The notes under the pieces were generated by a model. The model did no database searches. It was not told the origin of the DNA and saw nothing but the letters and a program-made list of their open reading frames with translations. Made by a program: the position numbers and the translations under genes. Below are positions 12,883 through 19,038 of a stretch of DNA of 21,804 nucleotides, one piece after another. How positions within the stretch are numbered: position 1 is the first letter of the stretch; the number at the start of each line of letters is the position of its first letter. The stretch is from a virus, in IMG/VR virus record IMGVR_UViG_3300017725_000092, positions 1-21,804 of that record. One strand, given 5' to 3'.

Positions 12883-12889
12883 ATAACTG
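12872..12889 (+). repeat. Inverted repeat around a late-like promoter box
   Basis: Perfect 6-bp arms CAGTTA (12872-12877) and TAACTG (12884-12889) flank GATAAA. The late-like box GATAAATA (12878-12885) lies in it, and the right arm ends 3 nt before the ATG at 12893. The stop codon of the upstream gene (12880-12882) is also inside. Confidence 0.65.
12878..12885 (+). promoter_or_regulatory. Late-like promoter box GATAAATA
   Basis: One mismatch from TATAAATA, 7 bp before ATG 12893. With T4 geometry the transcript would start within 2-3 nt of the start codon. Confidence 0.5.
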
Positions 12890-12892
12890 TGT

Positions 12893-13774
12893 ATGAGCAT
12901 TAGAGACGACATAATTTCAATTAAAAACGGATTAGTTACATTGGGCGATGCAATAGAAAGCCTAAGTGTACACGCATCTGCTGACGAAACAGTTGTAAAT
13001 TCTAGCAAATCAGTTAATTTTGCTGGTTCAGAAAAAACGCCAATCTATGGCAAAGGATTACAATGGAGCGGATTCGGCAACACAAAGATGTTGAACTTCC
13101 AAGCAAACCCAGATAGATTATGGAGTTCAAACACTTTAGACTTACACAGAGATGCACATTACTCAATTGATAACACAGTTGTTCTTTCATCAGAAGAATT
13201 AGGACCAACAGTTAAAAATTCAAATTTAAGATCAGTTGGTGTATTAAACGGATTAGCAGTAAATGGTGATATGAACCTTGATCAGTTTGTGTTCTGGAAT
13301 TCAGGAATGAACAGATTAGGTGTTGGTATTGAAGCAGGTAATGGACAATTATCTGTTGCTTCTAACTATGTTGAATTTAGAGTTCAACCTAATGAAGTAG
13401 ATGCTGAAGTTGGAACATACACAACACACGATTTAAGAATTCAAACAGATAGTACAGACAGAATACTTGTAAAAGCAAACGGTGATGTTACTATTGGTAC
13501 ACAAGGTGGAACAGATAAAAAAGTCAAGATACACGGAAAACTTGCAGTAGGCATCAACAACATAAGAGATGATGCAGACTTTGAAGTAGCCGGTCCAGTA
13601 AGAATGGAAGGAAAACGTTTCAGTGTTGCAGATGACATACCAACAGTTGGTGTTCATGCTAAAGGTGACATTGTTTGGAATTCTAATCCTGTACCAGGTA
13701 GTGTAGTTGGCTGGATATGTGTTAACACAGGCACTCCAGGCGAATGGAAATCTTTCGGAAATATTTCACAATAA
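12893..13774 (+). CDS. Tail-fibre or other virion structural protein
   Basis: A 293-aa protein with the low-complexity, Gly/Asn/Val-rich beta pattern of phage fibre and adhesin domains. The N-terminus is a short coiled coil (MSIRDDIISIKNGLVTLGDA). The body has repeated short strands such as LGVGIEAGNGQLSVASNYV, DRILVKANGDVTIGTQGG and KVKIHGKLAVGINN, as in triple-stranded fibre shafts. The end (GDIVWNSNPVPGSVVGWICV, GTPGEWKSFG) is a motif frequently found at the C-terminus of marine phage fibre proteins. No signal peptide or transmembrane segment. The late-like promoter immediately upstream fits a virion protein. The exact position in the particle is inferred. Confidence 0.75.
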   Translation: MSIRDDIISIKNGLVTLGDAIESLSVHASADETVVNSSKSVNFAGSEKTPIYGKGLQWSGFGNTKMLNFQANPDRLWSSNTLDLHRDAHYSIDNTVVLSSEELGPTVKNSNLRSVGVLNGLAVNGDMNLDQFVFWNSGMNRLGVGIEAGNGQLSVASNYVEFRVQPNEVDAEVGTYTTHDLRIQTDSTDRILVKANGDVTIGTQGGTDKKVKIHGKLAVGINNIRDDADFEVAGPVRMEGKRFSVADDIPTVGVHAKGDIVWNSNPVPGSVVGWICVNTGTPGEWKSFGNISQ

Positions 13775-14061
13775 AAAGATCAGTAGGCATATGGGAATGG
13801 CTCGGAAGAGTTGCACCATTGACTGCCTTGATGATTCTTTGTATCATACTGGCATTTGATTTTACATCTTGGATCAGTTATCTTGTATCTGCAATAGCAT
13901 TGTTATTTGCCATTACAGCATTCACATGGTGGTGGTGGGTAATTTATGCAGTCAAAGACATATTCAGATTGTTGAACAGTGCGAACAAAAGATTTGCTGA
14001 AGTGTTGGTGGAACTTAAAAATATCAAAAAAGATACAATCAAAAAAAGAAAAAAACGTTAA
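13744..14061 (+). CDS. Two-helix membrane protein, 105 aa
   Basis: Overlaps the fibre gene by 31 nt. The N-terminal MEIFRKYFTIKRSVGIWEW is basic and amphipathic. Two hydrophobic helices follow (about residues 25-42, PLTALMILCIILAFDF, and 45-68, ISYLVSAIALLFAITAFTWW with a WWWWV run). The C-terminus is a basic helix ending IKKDTIKKRKKR. The topology resembles small phage membrane proteins or holin-like proteins, but no specific family signature is seen and no endolysin is adjacent. Its stop overlaps the stop of the convergent minus-strand gene. Confidence 0.65.
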   Translation: MEIFRKYFTIKRSVGIWEWLGRVAPLTALMILCIILAFDFTSWISYLVSAIALLFAITAFTWWWWVIYAVKDIFRLLNSANKRFAEVLVELKNIKKDTIKKRKKR

Positions 14062-14495
14062 TAATCAAACAATTTATTTTTGTATTCTGCAGTCATGTTG
14101 TTGTAGTAACTGCCTTTGGCAAGATTTTTCCTAGCACCATTTAATTTTTTTCTTTGTTGCACTAGTAATAAATTGTGCTTGCCATTACCTGTTAATATGT
14201 TTTTCATTTTAGTTTTGGCTTGTCTATGATCTGGCAAAAACACAAATTCAGGATATTGTTTTTTCAACTTTAATGCATAAGTTTCTAAACCTGACTTACT
14301 AATTTTTTTTGGAAACACAAATATAGTGACTTCTTGATGACATTTGTCAACATCAATGAGCATTTTTTCACACTCAACAATGGACCATGATGCATTTTTG
14401 GCATAAGGACAGATTGAAACTCCATTGAGACTTTTTTGTGGTTTTACAATTTTAGCCATCCACTCGACCACATCTGTGTAAATAGAACTGTTCAT
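14058..14495 (-). CDS. Conserved-type protein, 145 aa (weak DUF1415-like resemblance)
   Basis: Minus-strand gene. I chose the ATG at 14495 (MNSSIYTDVVEWMAKIVKP) because the longer frame to 14588 would run through the start of the divergent gene. The segment GVSICPYAKNASWSIVE recalls the LCPFA motif of DUF1415-type proteins, and EVTIFVFPKKISKSGLETYA and YPEFVFLPDHRQA follow as a strand-helix-strand pattern. The C-terminus is basic (NLLLVQQRKKLNGARKNLAKG). Cysteines at SICPYA and in IVECEKM could bind metal. The resemblance is weak and function unknown. It starts 16 bp from the divergent gene at 14512 and ends on the stop of the convergent gene. Confidence 0.65.
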   Translation of the reverse strand: MNSSIYTDVVEWMAKIVKPQKSLNGVSICPYAKNASWSIVECEKMLIDVDKCHQEVTIFVFPKKISKSGLETYALKLKKQYPEFVFLPDHRQAKTKMKNILTGNGKHNLLLVQQRKKLNGARKNLAKGSYYNNMTAEYKNKLFDY

Positions 14496-14511
14496 TATAA
14501 AAGTATTTAAT
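14496..14511. promoter_or_regulatory. 16-bp divergent intergenic promoter region
   Basis: The entire space between two divergent start codons is 16 bp. Read forward it is TATAAAAG (14496-14503) 8 bp before ATG 14512; read on the minus strand it is ATTAAATA (14504-14511) 8 bp before ATG 14495. Both resemble late boxes. There is no room for -35 boxes outside the opposing genes or for ribosome-binding sites. Confidence 0.5.
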
Positions 14512-15105
14512 ATGTTAGTAATAGGAAATGGCGAGAGTCGAACAGAACTTGATATAGAATCATTCAACTTACCCACAGTTGGTTGCAACGCAGTATTTAG
14601 AGATTTAAAAGTAGATCATTTGGTGTGCTGTGACAGACGTATGGTTCGTGAAGCCATCAATCACACAAACACTCAACAGAGTTGTGTGTACACTAGACAA
14701 GATTGGTATGAAGATTTTGATGTGATGCCTGTTCCTGATTTGCCTTATCATGGTGAACTGAGACAAGATGATCCTTGGCATTGGGGAACGGGGCAGTTTG
14801 CTCTGTTGGTTGCTTTACAGTATGCAGTCACAGAACATATTCATATTGTAGGCTTTGATCTGTTTGGTATTGAAGGATATGTGAACAATGTCTACAAAAA
14901 TACCAAATCCTATGATGTCAGTTCAAAACAACAAGTGGATCCATCGTATTGGATATATCAAAATAAGAAAATATTTGAACATTATCCCAAACAAAAATTT
15001 AATTACTATGTGGAGGAAAATTTTCCATTACCAGAAAGTTGGAAAAATATACCAAATTTAAAAATTATTCCATTGACAGACTTGGAAAAAAATATTATAA
15101 TTTAA
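14512..15105 (+). CDS. Putative Rossmann-type transferase (DUF115/MptE- or GT29-like)
   Basis: A 197-aa protein. The N-terminus LVIGNGESRTELDIESFN followed by TVGCNAVFRDLKVDHLVCCD is the G-x-G-x-S strand-loop seen in DUF115 (MptE-like pterin pyrophosphokinase) and in sialyltransferase-like proteins of phages. The motif DDPWHWGTGQFALLVALQYA, then HIHIVGFDLFG, is also typical of that group. The C-terminus is Tyr/Lys-rich with an F-E-H-Y-P pattern. It could modify a glycan or a pterin; neighbouring genes are a QueD-like pterin enzyme and a glycosyltransferase, which supports either reading. Starts from the 16-bp divergent promoter region, apparently without a ribosome-binding site. Confidence 0.6.
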   Translation: MLVIGNGESRTELDIESFNLPTVGCNAVFRDLKVDHLVCCDRRMVREAINHTNTQQSCVYTRQDWYEDFDVMPVPDLPYHGELRQDDPWHWGTGQFALLVALQYAVTEHIHIVGFDLFGIEGYVNNVYKNTKSYDVSSKQQVDPSYWIYQNKKIFEHYPKQKFNYYVEENFPLPESWKNIPNLKIIPLTDLEKNIII

Positions 15106-15135
15106 ACAATGAGGACTTTAACAACGTCGACCCTC

Positions 15136-15143
15136 TTTAAATA
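15136..15143 (+). promoter_or_regulatory. Late-like promoter box TTTAAATA
   Basis: TTTAAATA at 15136-15143, followed by a leader of about 20 nt to ATG 15170. Unlike the leaderless group, this leader holds a good ribosome-binding site, AGGAG (15159-15163) at 6 nt. Confidence 0.4.
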
Positions 15144-15169
15144 CTCCGCCGTTATAACAGGAGAGAAAT

Positions 15170-15619
15170 ATGAGCAAACATTATAGTACAAAACATTATG
15201 GACACAACATTGGTTTATCAGCAGTGTTCAGACAACCTAACGCAGATCATTCGCATTGTCATTTTTTGCATGGATACAGTCTAGCATTTACATTTACATT
15301 TGGTTGTGATAAATTAGACAACAAAAACTGGGCAGTGGACTTTGGAGGATTGAAACCTCTTAAGGCATGGCTGGCAGATTCATTTGATCACAAACTTTGT
15401 TTAGATGTTAATGATCCACATTTGGAAAAATTTAAAGAACTTGAAGCACTGGACTTGGCAGACATTAGAATGTTCGATGGTGTTGGTGCAGAAAAATTTG
15501 CCGAACACGCCTTTAACTTTGCAGACAAACTTATACGTGAAGCAACAGACAATCGTTGTTATGTGGTGAAAGTTGAATGTGCTGAGCATGGAGCCAACAG
15601 TGCAATCTACGAAGGCTAA
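15170..15619 (+). CDS. queD: 6-pyruvoyl/6-carboxy-tetrahydropterin synthase family protein (QueD-like)
   Basis: A 149-aa PTPS/QueD-fold protein. The region SAVFRQPNADHSHCHFLHGYS carries the catalytic Cys30 and LHG His34. SFDHKLCL supplies the Asp73-His74 pair, and the C-terminal VECAEHGANSAIYEG carries the substrate-anchoring Glu. QueD converts 7,8-dihydroneopterin triphosphate to 6-carboxytetrahydropterin, the second step to queuosine and 7-deazaguanine DNA bases. Compared with E. coli QueD, the first zinc ligand (FEAAH) is Phe20 here and the third (HGH) is Tyr36, so only one classical ligand remains, with extra His at 27, 29 and 31. I recall the same SAVFRQ...HSHC...HGY form in other marine phages and alphaproteobacteria, so it looks like a subfamily. 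No QueC, QueE or FolE is in the window. Confidence 0.82.
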   Translation: MSKHYSTKHYGHNIGLSAVFRQPNADHSHCHFLHGYSLAFTFTFGCDKLDNKNWAVDFGGLKPLKAWLADSFDHKLCLDVNDPHLEKFKELEALDLADIRMFDGVGAEKFAEHAFNFADKLIREATDNRCYVVKVECAEHGANSAIYEG

Positions 15620-16332
15620 TGATCAATTACATTGTTTGTTTAAAATGGGGTAACAAATATGGTCCAGAGTATGTGAATACACTGGAACAAATGGTGCGTA
15701 GGTATTGTACTTTACCATTTGAATTTGTTTGCTTTACAGAAAATCCACAAGGACTAAACAGCACAATTAAGGTGATGCCTATTGCACAAAGTTATGGTTT
15801 AAATGGTTGGTGGCATAAACCTTTGTTGTTCAATCCCAGTTTACCTTTAGAAGATCCACAAGGCACAATTTTGTACATGGATCTTGATGTGATTGTTTTT
15901 AGAAGCATAGACAAACTTTTGACCTACAAGCCTAACGAATTTTGTGTGATTAGAGACTTCAACAGATGTAATAATCCTAAATGGGATAGATTTAACAGCA
16001 GTGTGGTCAGATGGAATATCGGTCAACATCCTCAAATTTATAGAGATTTTATCAGTAACCCTGCCGCACCTGTGCGTAGATTTCATGGAGATCAAGATTG
16101 GTTGTATGCTCAAGTGAAAAATGATTTTAATTTTTGGCCCGACGAGTGGGTAATGAGTTACAAATGGGAGATGCGAGGAAAACCACCTATGGTAAGAAGT
16201 AAAGATGGAACAAAAGATTTTATATCTCCAGGCACACCAAAGATACACCCACAAACATCTATTGCTGTGTTTCACGGAGACCCACAACCTAAAAATTGCC
16301 AGGACCCATGGTGCAAGGAGAATTGGAAATGA
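15619..16332 (+). CDS. Glycosyltransferase (GT8-like, DxD)
   Basis: A 237-aa protein with a GT-A nucleotide-sugar domain: INYIVCLKWGNKYGPEYVN at the N-terminus, FEFVCFTENPQG, WWHKPLLFNP, then the metal-binding DLD at 88-90 (ILYMDLDVIVFRSIDKLL), and HGDQDWLYAQV and IAVFHGDPQP further on (late His for metal). This layout is typical of phage GT8-like or glycogenin-like enzymes. The acceptor could be phage DNA, a virion protein or host surface glycan. Start overlaps the QueD stop (TAATG) and stop overlaps the next start (ATGA), so these three genes are translationally linked. Confidence 0.82.
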   Translation: MINYIVCLKWGNKYGPEYVNTLEQMVRRYCTLPFEFVCFTENPQGLNSTIKVMPIAQSYGLNGWWHKPLLFNPSLPLEDPQGTILYMDLDVIVFRSIDKLLTYKPNEFCVIRDFNRCNNPKWDRFNSSVVRWNIGQHPQIYRDFISNPAAPVRRFHGDQDWLYAQVKNDFNFWPDEWVMSYKWEMRGKPPMVRSKDGTKDFISPGTPKIHPQTSIAVFHGDPQPKNCQDPWCKENWK

Positions 16333-16904
16333 ATTACAATATAGCAAATATGTTCGCAACACCTGTATTAAAATTTGACTTTGCTAATCACAAAGACAAC
16401 ACAAAACTTTTAGAACTGATTGAATCTTGGGAAACAGAATCACACGCATTGGTATCTGGTGCTCAAAGCAGTTATATGAAAAGCGACAAACACATTCTTG
16501 ATCATGAAGATTTAAAAGACTTGAAAGCAGATTTTCAAAAAGCAGTTGATATTTACTGTGACAAAGTAGGACTTGGCAACAATGTAAAAATTAGCATGAG
16601 TTGGTTTAATGTTCTAGAAAAAGGTCAAAGTGTAAATTTACACAGACACGAAGTCAGTGTGTTGAGTGCGGCATATTATGTAAAAGCAGATAAAGACAGT
16701 GCAGGACTAAATTTTAAAAGTCCAATTGATCCTTATAGAATGCACGAGTATTTTGTTAAGAACACAGAGTACAATGTTAAAAATGTTGAAGTGGCTTGTG
16801 AACAAGGCACATTATATCTATTTCCTAGTTGGTTAGAACATTATACCAATCCTAATCAAACAGATAAAAGAATAACTATTTCCTTCAATACAATGTATGT
16901 TTAA
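16329..16904 (+). CDS. 2OG-Fe(II) oxygenase (second copy)
   Basis: A 191-aa relative of the oxygenase at 11115-11702. ATG 16329 has AAGGAG (16315-16320) upstream and overlaps the glycosyltransferase stop. The core is SVNLHRHEVSVLSAAYYVK with His105/His107 and Glu108 as metal-ligand candidates, then GTLYLFPSWLEHYTNPNQ with distal His171, and RITISFNTM with the 2-oxoglutarate Arg. The order and spacing match the first copy, but the first-ligand neighbourhood differs (HRHE against HNHIPD), suggesting different substrates. Located in the glycosyltransferase/QueD block, so it may act in the same modification pathway; that is inference. Confidence 0.8.
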   Translation: MNYNIANMFATPVLKFDFANHKDNTKLLELIESWETESHALVSGAQSSYMKSDKHILDHEDLKDLKADFQKAVDIYCDKVGLGNNVKISMSWFNVLEKGQSVNLHRHEVSVLSAAYYVKADKDSAGLNFKSPIDPYRMHEYFVKNTEYNVKNVEVACEQGTLYLFPSWLEHYTNPNQTDKRITISFNTMYV

Positions 16905-16906
16905 GT

Positions 16907-16935
16907 TTGACACATACCAAAATTTGTGTTATAAT
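16907..16935 (+). promoter_or_regulatory. sigma70-type promoter P9 (uvdE)
   Basis: TTGACA (16907-16912), 17-bp spacer, TATAAT (16930-16935) with an extended -10 TGT. Inverted ACACA (16910-16914)/TGTGT (16925-16929) frames the spacer. The ATG at 16941 lies 5 bp after the -10 box, at the expected transcription start. Confidence 0.8.
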
Positions 16936-16940
16936 AGAGC

Positions 16941-17987
16941 ATGACTAGACGTATTGGATTTTGTTGTCAATGGTTTCACCATGATAGAACTCTTAAAAAG
17001 AAACAATTAGAAGAAATTGAAAGACCAATGAACACACGTTCAACTACTGTGCGTTGGTTGAATGAACACAAAGACGAAGCAGAAGCAAAACTAGATTTTG
17101 TATTCAAACACAACATACAAGGTATTAAAAATTTAATCCTTAAAGTTTCCACACTGCCTAAAAGCAGACGTATGTGTAGAATTTCATCTCCCATATTACC
17201 TGTGGCAACGCAGGCTGATTGGAGATACTATTGGGACAAACCCGAGATAATAAAATATTGTGAAAAACATTTTGCTGAAGCAGGCGACTTGGCAAGATTG
17301 CATGATGTAAAGATCAGTTTCCACCCAGGACAATTTACTGTACTTGCATCTGAGACTCCAGACATTGTGGATCGTAGCATAGATGAATTTGAATATCATG
17401 TGAACATGGCACGTTGGATGGGATTTGGTAAATCATTTCAAGATGGTTGTAAAATTAATGTACACATCTCTGGTAGACAAGGTCCTCCAGGTATTATAAA
17501 AGCATTACCTAGACTGTCGCCTGAAGCAAGAAACTTGATCACCATAGAGAATGACGAAATGGGTTGGGGATTAGAATCCAGTTTGGAACTAGAAAAACAT
17601 TGTGCCTTGGTACTAGACATACATCATCATTGGGTGCGTACAGGAGAATATCTACAAGCCACAGACGACAGAGTGAAAAGAGTTGTGGACTCATGGCGTG
17701 GTGTTAGACCTACCATGCACTATTCTTATTCAAGAGATGAATGGTTAACACCTGCATACAGTGATGTAGATACTATGCACACTGGCTTTCATGACATGGA
17801 AACACTTTTATCTAAAGGTTGTAAGAAACAAAAATTGAGAGCACACAGCGAACGATTACCAAATCGTGCTGTGAATGAATGGGCATTGAGTTTTCTACCG
17901 CAACTAGACATACAAGTTGAAGCCAAGATGAAGAATCAAGCGGCGGAAGATTTACACAATCAGGCTGTTGAGTTGGGTTTAGTATAA
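16941..17987 (+). CDS. uvdE: UV-damage endonuclease (UvdE)
   Basis: A 348-aa TIM-barrel UV endonuclease with clear family motifs: RRIGFCCQ at the N-terminus, RISSPILPVATQ, ISFHPGQFTVLASE with His128, KINVHISGRQG, TIENDEMGWGLE (metal Glu), LVLDIHHHWV (metal Asp and His), MHYSYSRDEW and RAHSERLPN. The enzyme nicks DNA 5' of UV dimers and some other lesions, starting excision repair without host factors. Length is close to bacterial UvdE. In this phage it would take the place of T4 DenV. It has its own sigma70-type promoter with no leader, and its stop codon begins the inverted repeat that holds the promoter of the SOD gene. Confidence 0.92.
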   Translation: MTRRIGFCCQWFHHDRTLKKKQLEEIERPMNTRSTTVRWLNEHKDEAEAKLDFVFKHNIQGIKNLILKVSTLPKSRRMCRISSPILPVATQADWRYYWDKPEIIKYCEKHFAEAGDLARLHDVKISFHPGQFTVLASETPDIVDRSIDEFEYHVNMARWMGFGKSFQDGCKINVHISGRQGPPGIIKALPRLSPEARNLITIENDEMGWGLESSLELEKHCALVLDIHHHWVRTGEYLQATDDRVKRVVDSWRGVRPTMHYSYSRDEWLTPAYSDVDTMHTGFHDMETLLSKGCKKQKLRAHSERLPNRAVNEWALSFLPQLDIQVEAKMKNQAAEDLHNQAVELGLV

Positions 17988-18002
17988 CGATAAATATCGT
18001 TA
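17985..18002 (+). repeat. Inverted repeat spanning the uvdE stop, late-like box and SOD start
   Basis: TAACGATA (17985-17992) and TATCGTTA (17995-18002) are perfect 8-bp arms around AA. It begins with the uvdE stop codon and ends with the A of the SOD start codon. As RNA it could form a 7-bp stem with loop AAAT. Confidence 0.7.
17989..17996 (+). promoter_or_regulatory. Late-like promoter box GATAAATA (SOD)
   Basis: Inside the inverted repeat 17985-18002, 5 bp before ATG 18002; same variant as at 12878. No room for a ribosome-binding site on the resulting transcript. Confidence 0.5.
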
Positions 18003-18556
18003 TGAAACTAGAACAATTTACTGAATCAAAACAAAATAGAGAATCAAAACTAGAAGTGGTGAAACTGCCTTTCAAAATGAAAGAACTATCACCTGTATTA
18101 TCTGAAGCAAATATAGATTATCATTACAATGTATTAACCAAAGCATATGTGAGAAGATACAATGATGGTGAAGGTGATGCAGATTTTAATTACGGTGGAG
18201 CGAAACTTCACAATATGTTTTGGTTACAATTACAAGCACCTCGTCCAGGTAACAAACCAACTGGTGAAATTAAAACTTTAATAGAATCAAAACACGAATC
18301 ATTTGAAGCATTCAAAAAAGAATTAATTAGATCAGCAATGACCATACAAGGTTCAGGCTGGGTGTATGTTGCCAAAAATGGTAATATCAAAACTACACCA
18401 AATCAATCATACAAAACAGACATTCTAATGCCTGTAGATATGTGGGAACATTCATTTTCGGATTATGTTCCTGCTAAAGATGCCAAGAAAAAATACATTG
18501 AAGGTATGATGAGAATAATTAATTGGGAGTCAATAAATTTAAGACTACAATCTTAA
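18002..18556 (+). CDS. sod: Fe/Mn-family superoxide dismutase
   Basis: A 184-aa protein with the Fe/Mn-SOD layout. Metal ligands align as His41 (IDYHYNVLTKAYV), His70 (GGAKLHNMFW), Asp146 and His150 (VDMWEHSF). The gateway Tyr34 equivalent is Tyr49, but the His30 equivalent is Leu45. The GG before the second ligand and the Gln135 in TPNQ match the Mn-type arrangement (Gln from the C-terminal domain) rather than the Fe-type Gln in the N-terminal domain. GSGWVYVAKNG and the final INWESINL are also family features. It would dismutate superoxide to peroxide and oxygen in the infected cell. A short N-terminal extension (~20 residues, EQFTESKQNRESK) is unusual. The rest of the active site looks intact; activity is inferred. 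Confidence 0.85.
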   Translation: MKLEQFTESKQNRESKLEVVKLPFKMKELSPVLSEANIDYHYNVLTKAYVRRYNDGEGDADFNYGGAKLHNMFWLQLQAPRPGNKPTGEIKTLIESKHESFEAFKKELIRSAMTIQGSGWVYVAKNGNIKTTPNQSYKTDILMPVDMWEHSFSDYVPAKDAKKKYIEGMMRIINWESINLRLQS

Positions 18557-18571
18557 AAAAAGGAGACTAAT

Positions 18572-18745
18572 ATGATCAATCAAGTACAAAAATGGATTAA
18601 TGCCAGAATCAAAGAAAGAACAACACTAGATGGTGCTCTTTTGATTGCGGCAGGAATTTGTTTTTTAATATTCAAACCGATCGCTTCGATTGTTGCTTAT
18701 GCGGCAATTGTGTATGGTGGTTGGACTATTTGGAAATCAGAGTAA
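18572..18745 (+). CDS. 57-aa small membrane protein
   Basis: ATG 18572 has AAGGAGA ending 6-8 nt upstream. The protein is MINQVQKWINARIKERTTL followed by a long hydrophobic stretch (about residues 21-52, GALLIAAGICFLIFKPIA and IVAYAAIVYGGWTI) that can form two short membrane helices, and ends WKSE. The gene lies 15 nt after the SOD stop and probably shares its transcript. Its stop codon abuts the stop of the convergent zinc-ribbon gene with no space. No family recognised. Confidence 0.7.
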   Translation: MINQVQKWINARIKERTTLDGALLIAAGICFLIFKPIASIVAYAAIVYGGWTIWKSE

Positions 18746-19033
18746 TCACAATTTACTGATAGGAATGTCACTGGATGCATTCATACCCAAAACCTGTCTT
18801 TGTTTTACACCTTGTTGTTGAGCAAAACGTTTTGGGTCGCATTCAGAACACACGTGTTTATAAAAAGTAGATAGACGCTTTTTTTCAACTTTGCCTTTGG
18901 CTCTTTGAAATTCTTTCTCACACGCATCACATTTAAAGACATGAAACGTTTTAGTGCGTTTGCATTGGTGTTTCACACCTAGTTTGCTCACACGTTCTGT
19001 CTTGGATACTGCAATTTTTTCACCTAAATACAT
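18746..19033 (-). CDS. Small zinc-ribbon protein, 95 aa
   Basis: Minus-strand gene starting at 19033. Two CxxC pairs are visible, FKCDACEKEFQRAKG and HVCSECDPKRF, spaced about 25 residues apart, forming a four-Cys zinc ribbon. The flanks are basic (KTERVSKLGVKHQCKRTK before; QQQGVKQRQVLGM after), suggesting nucleic acid binding. Similar free-standing zinc ribbons occur near HNH nucleases and in T4-like marine phages, but there is no catalytic D-H or H-N-H here. The start lies 5 bp after a TGTAAATA late-like box. Convergent with the small membrane gene and divergent from the IscA-type gene. Confidence 0.72.
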   Translation of the reverse strand: MYLGEKIAVSKTERVSKLGVKHQCKRTKTFHVFKCDACEKEFQRAKGKVEKKRLSTFYKHVCSECDPKRFAQQQGVKQRQVLGMNASSDIPISKL

Positions 19034-19038
19034 ACAGG

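Noticed and set aside
15106-15169. preQ1-riboswitch-like or terminator-like element before the QueD-like gene (GAGGAC...CCCTC)
   Set aside because: It has a weak GAGG/CCTC stem but lacks the conserved GGTTC and A-rich tail of preQ1-I, and the stem is too weak and bulged for a terminator. The TTTAAATA box explains part of it.
15847-16362. Minus-strand 171-aa ORF
   Set aside because: Opposite the glycosyltransferase gene with its DxD motif; Cys/His/Trp-rich composition typical of antisense frames.
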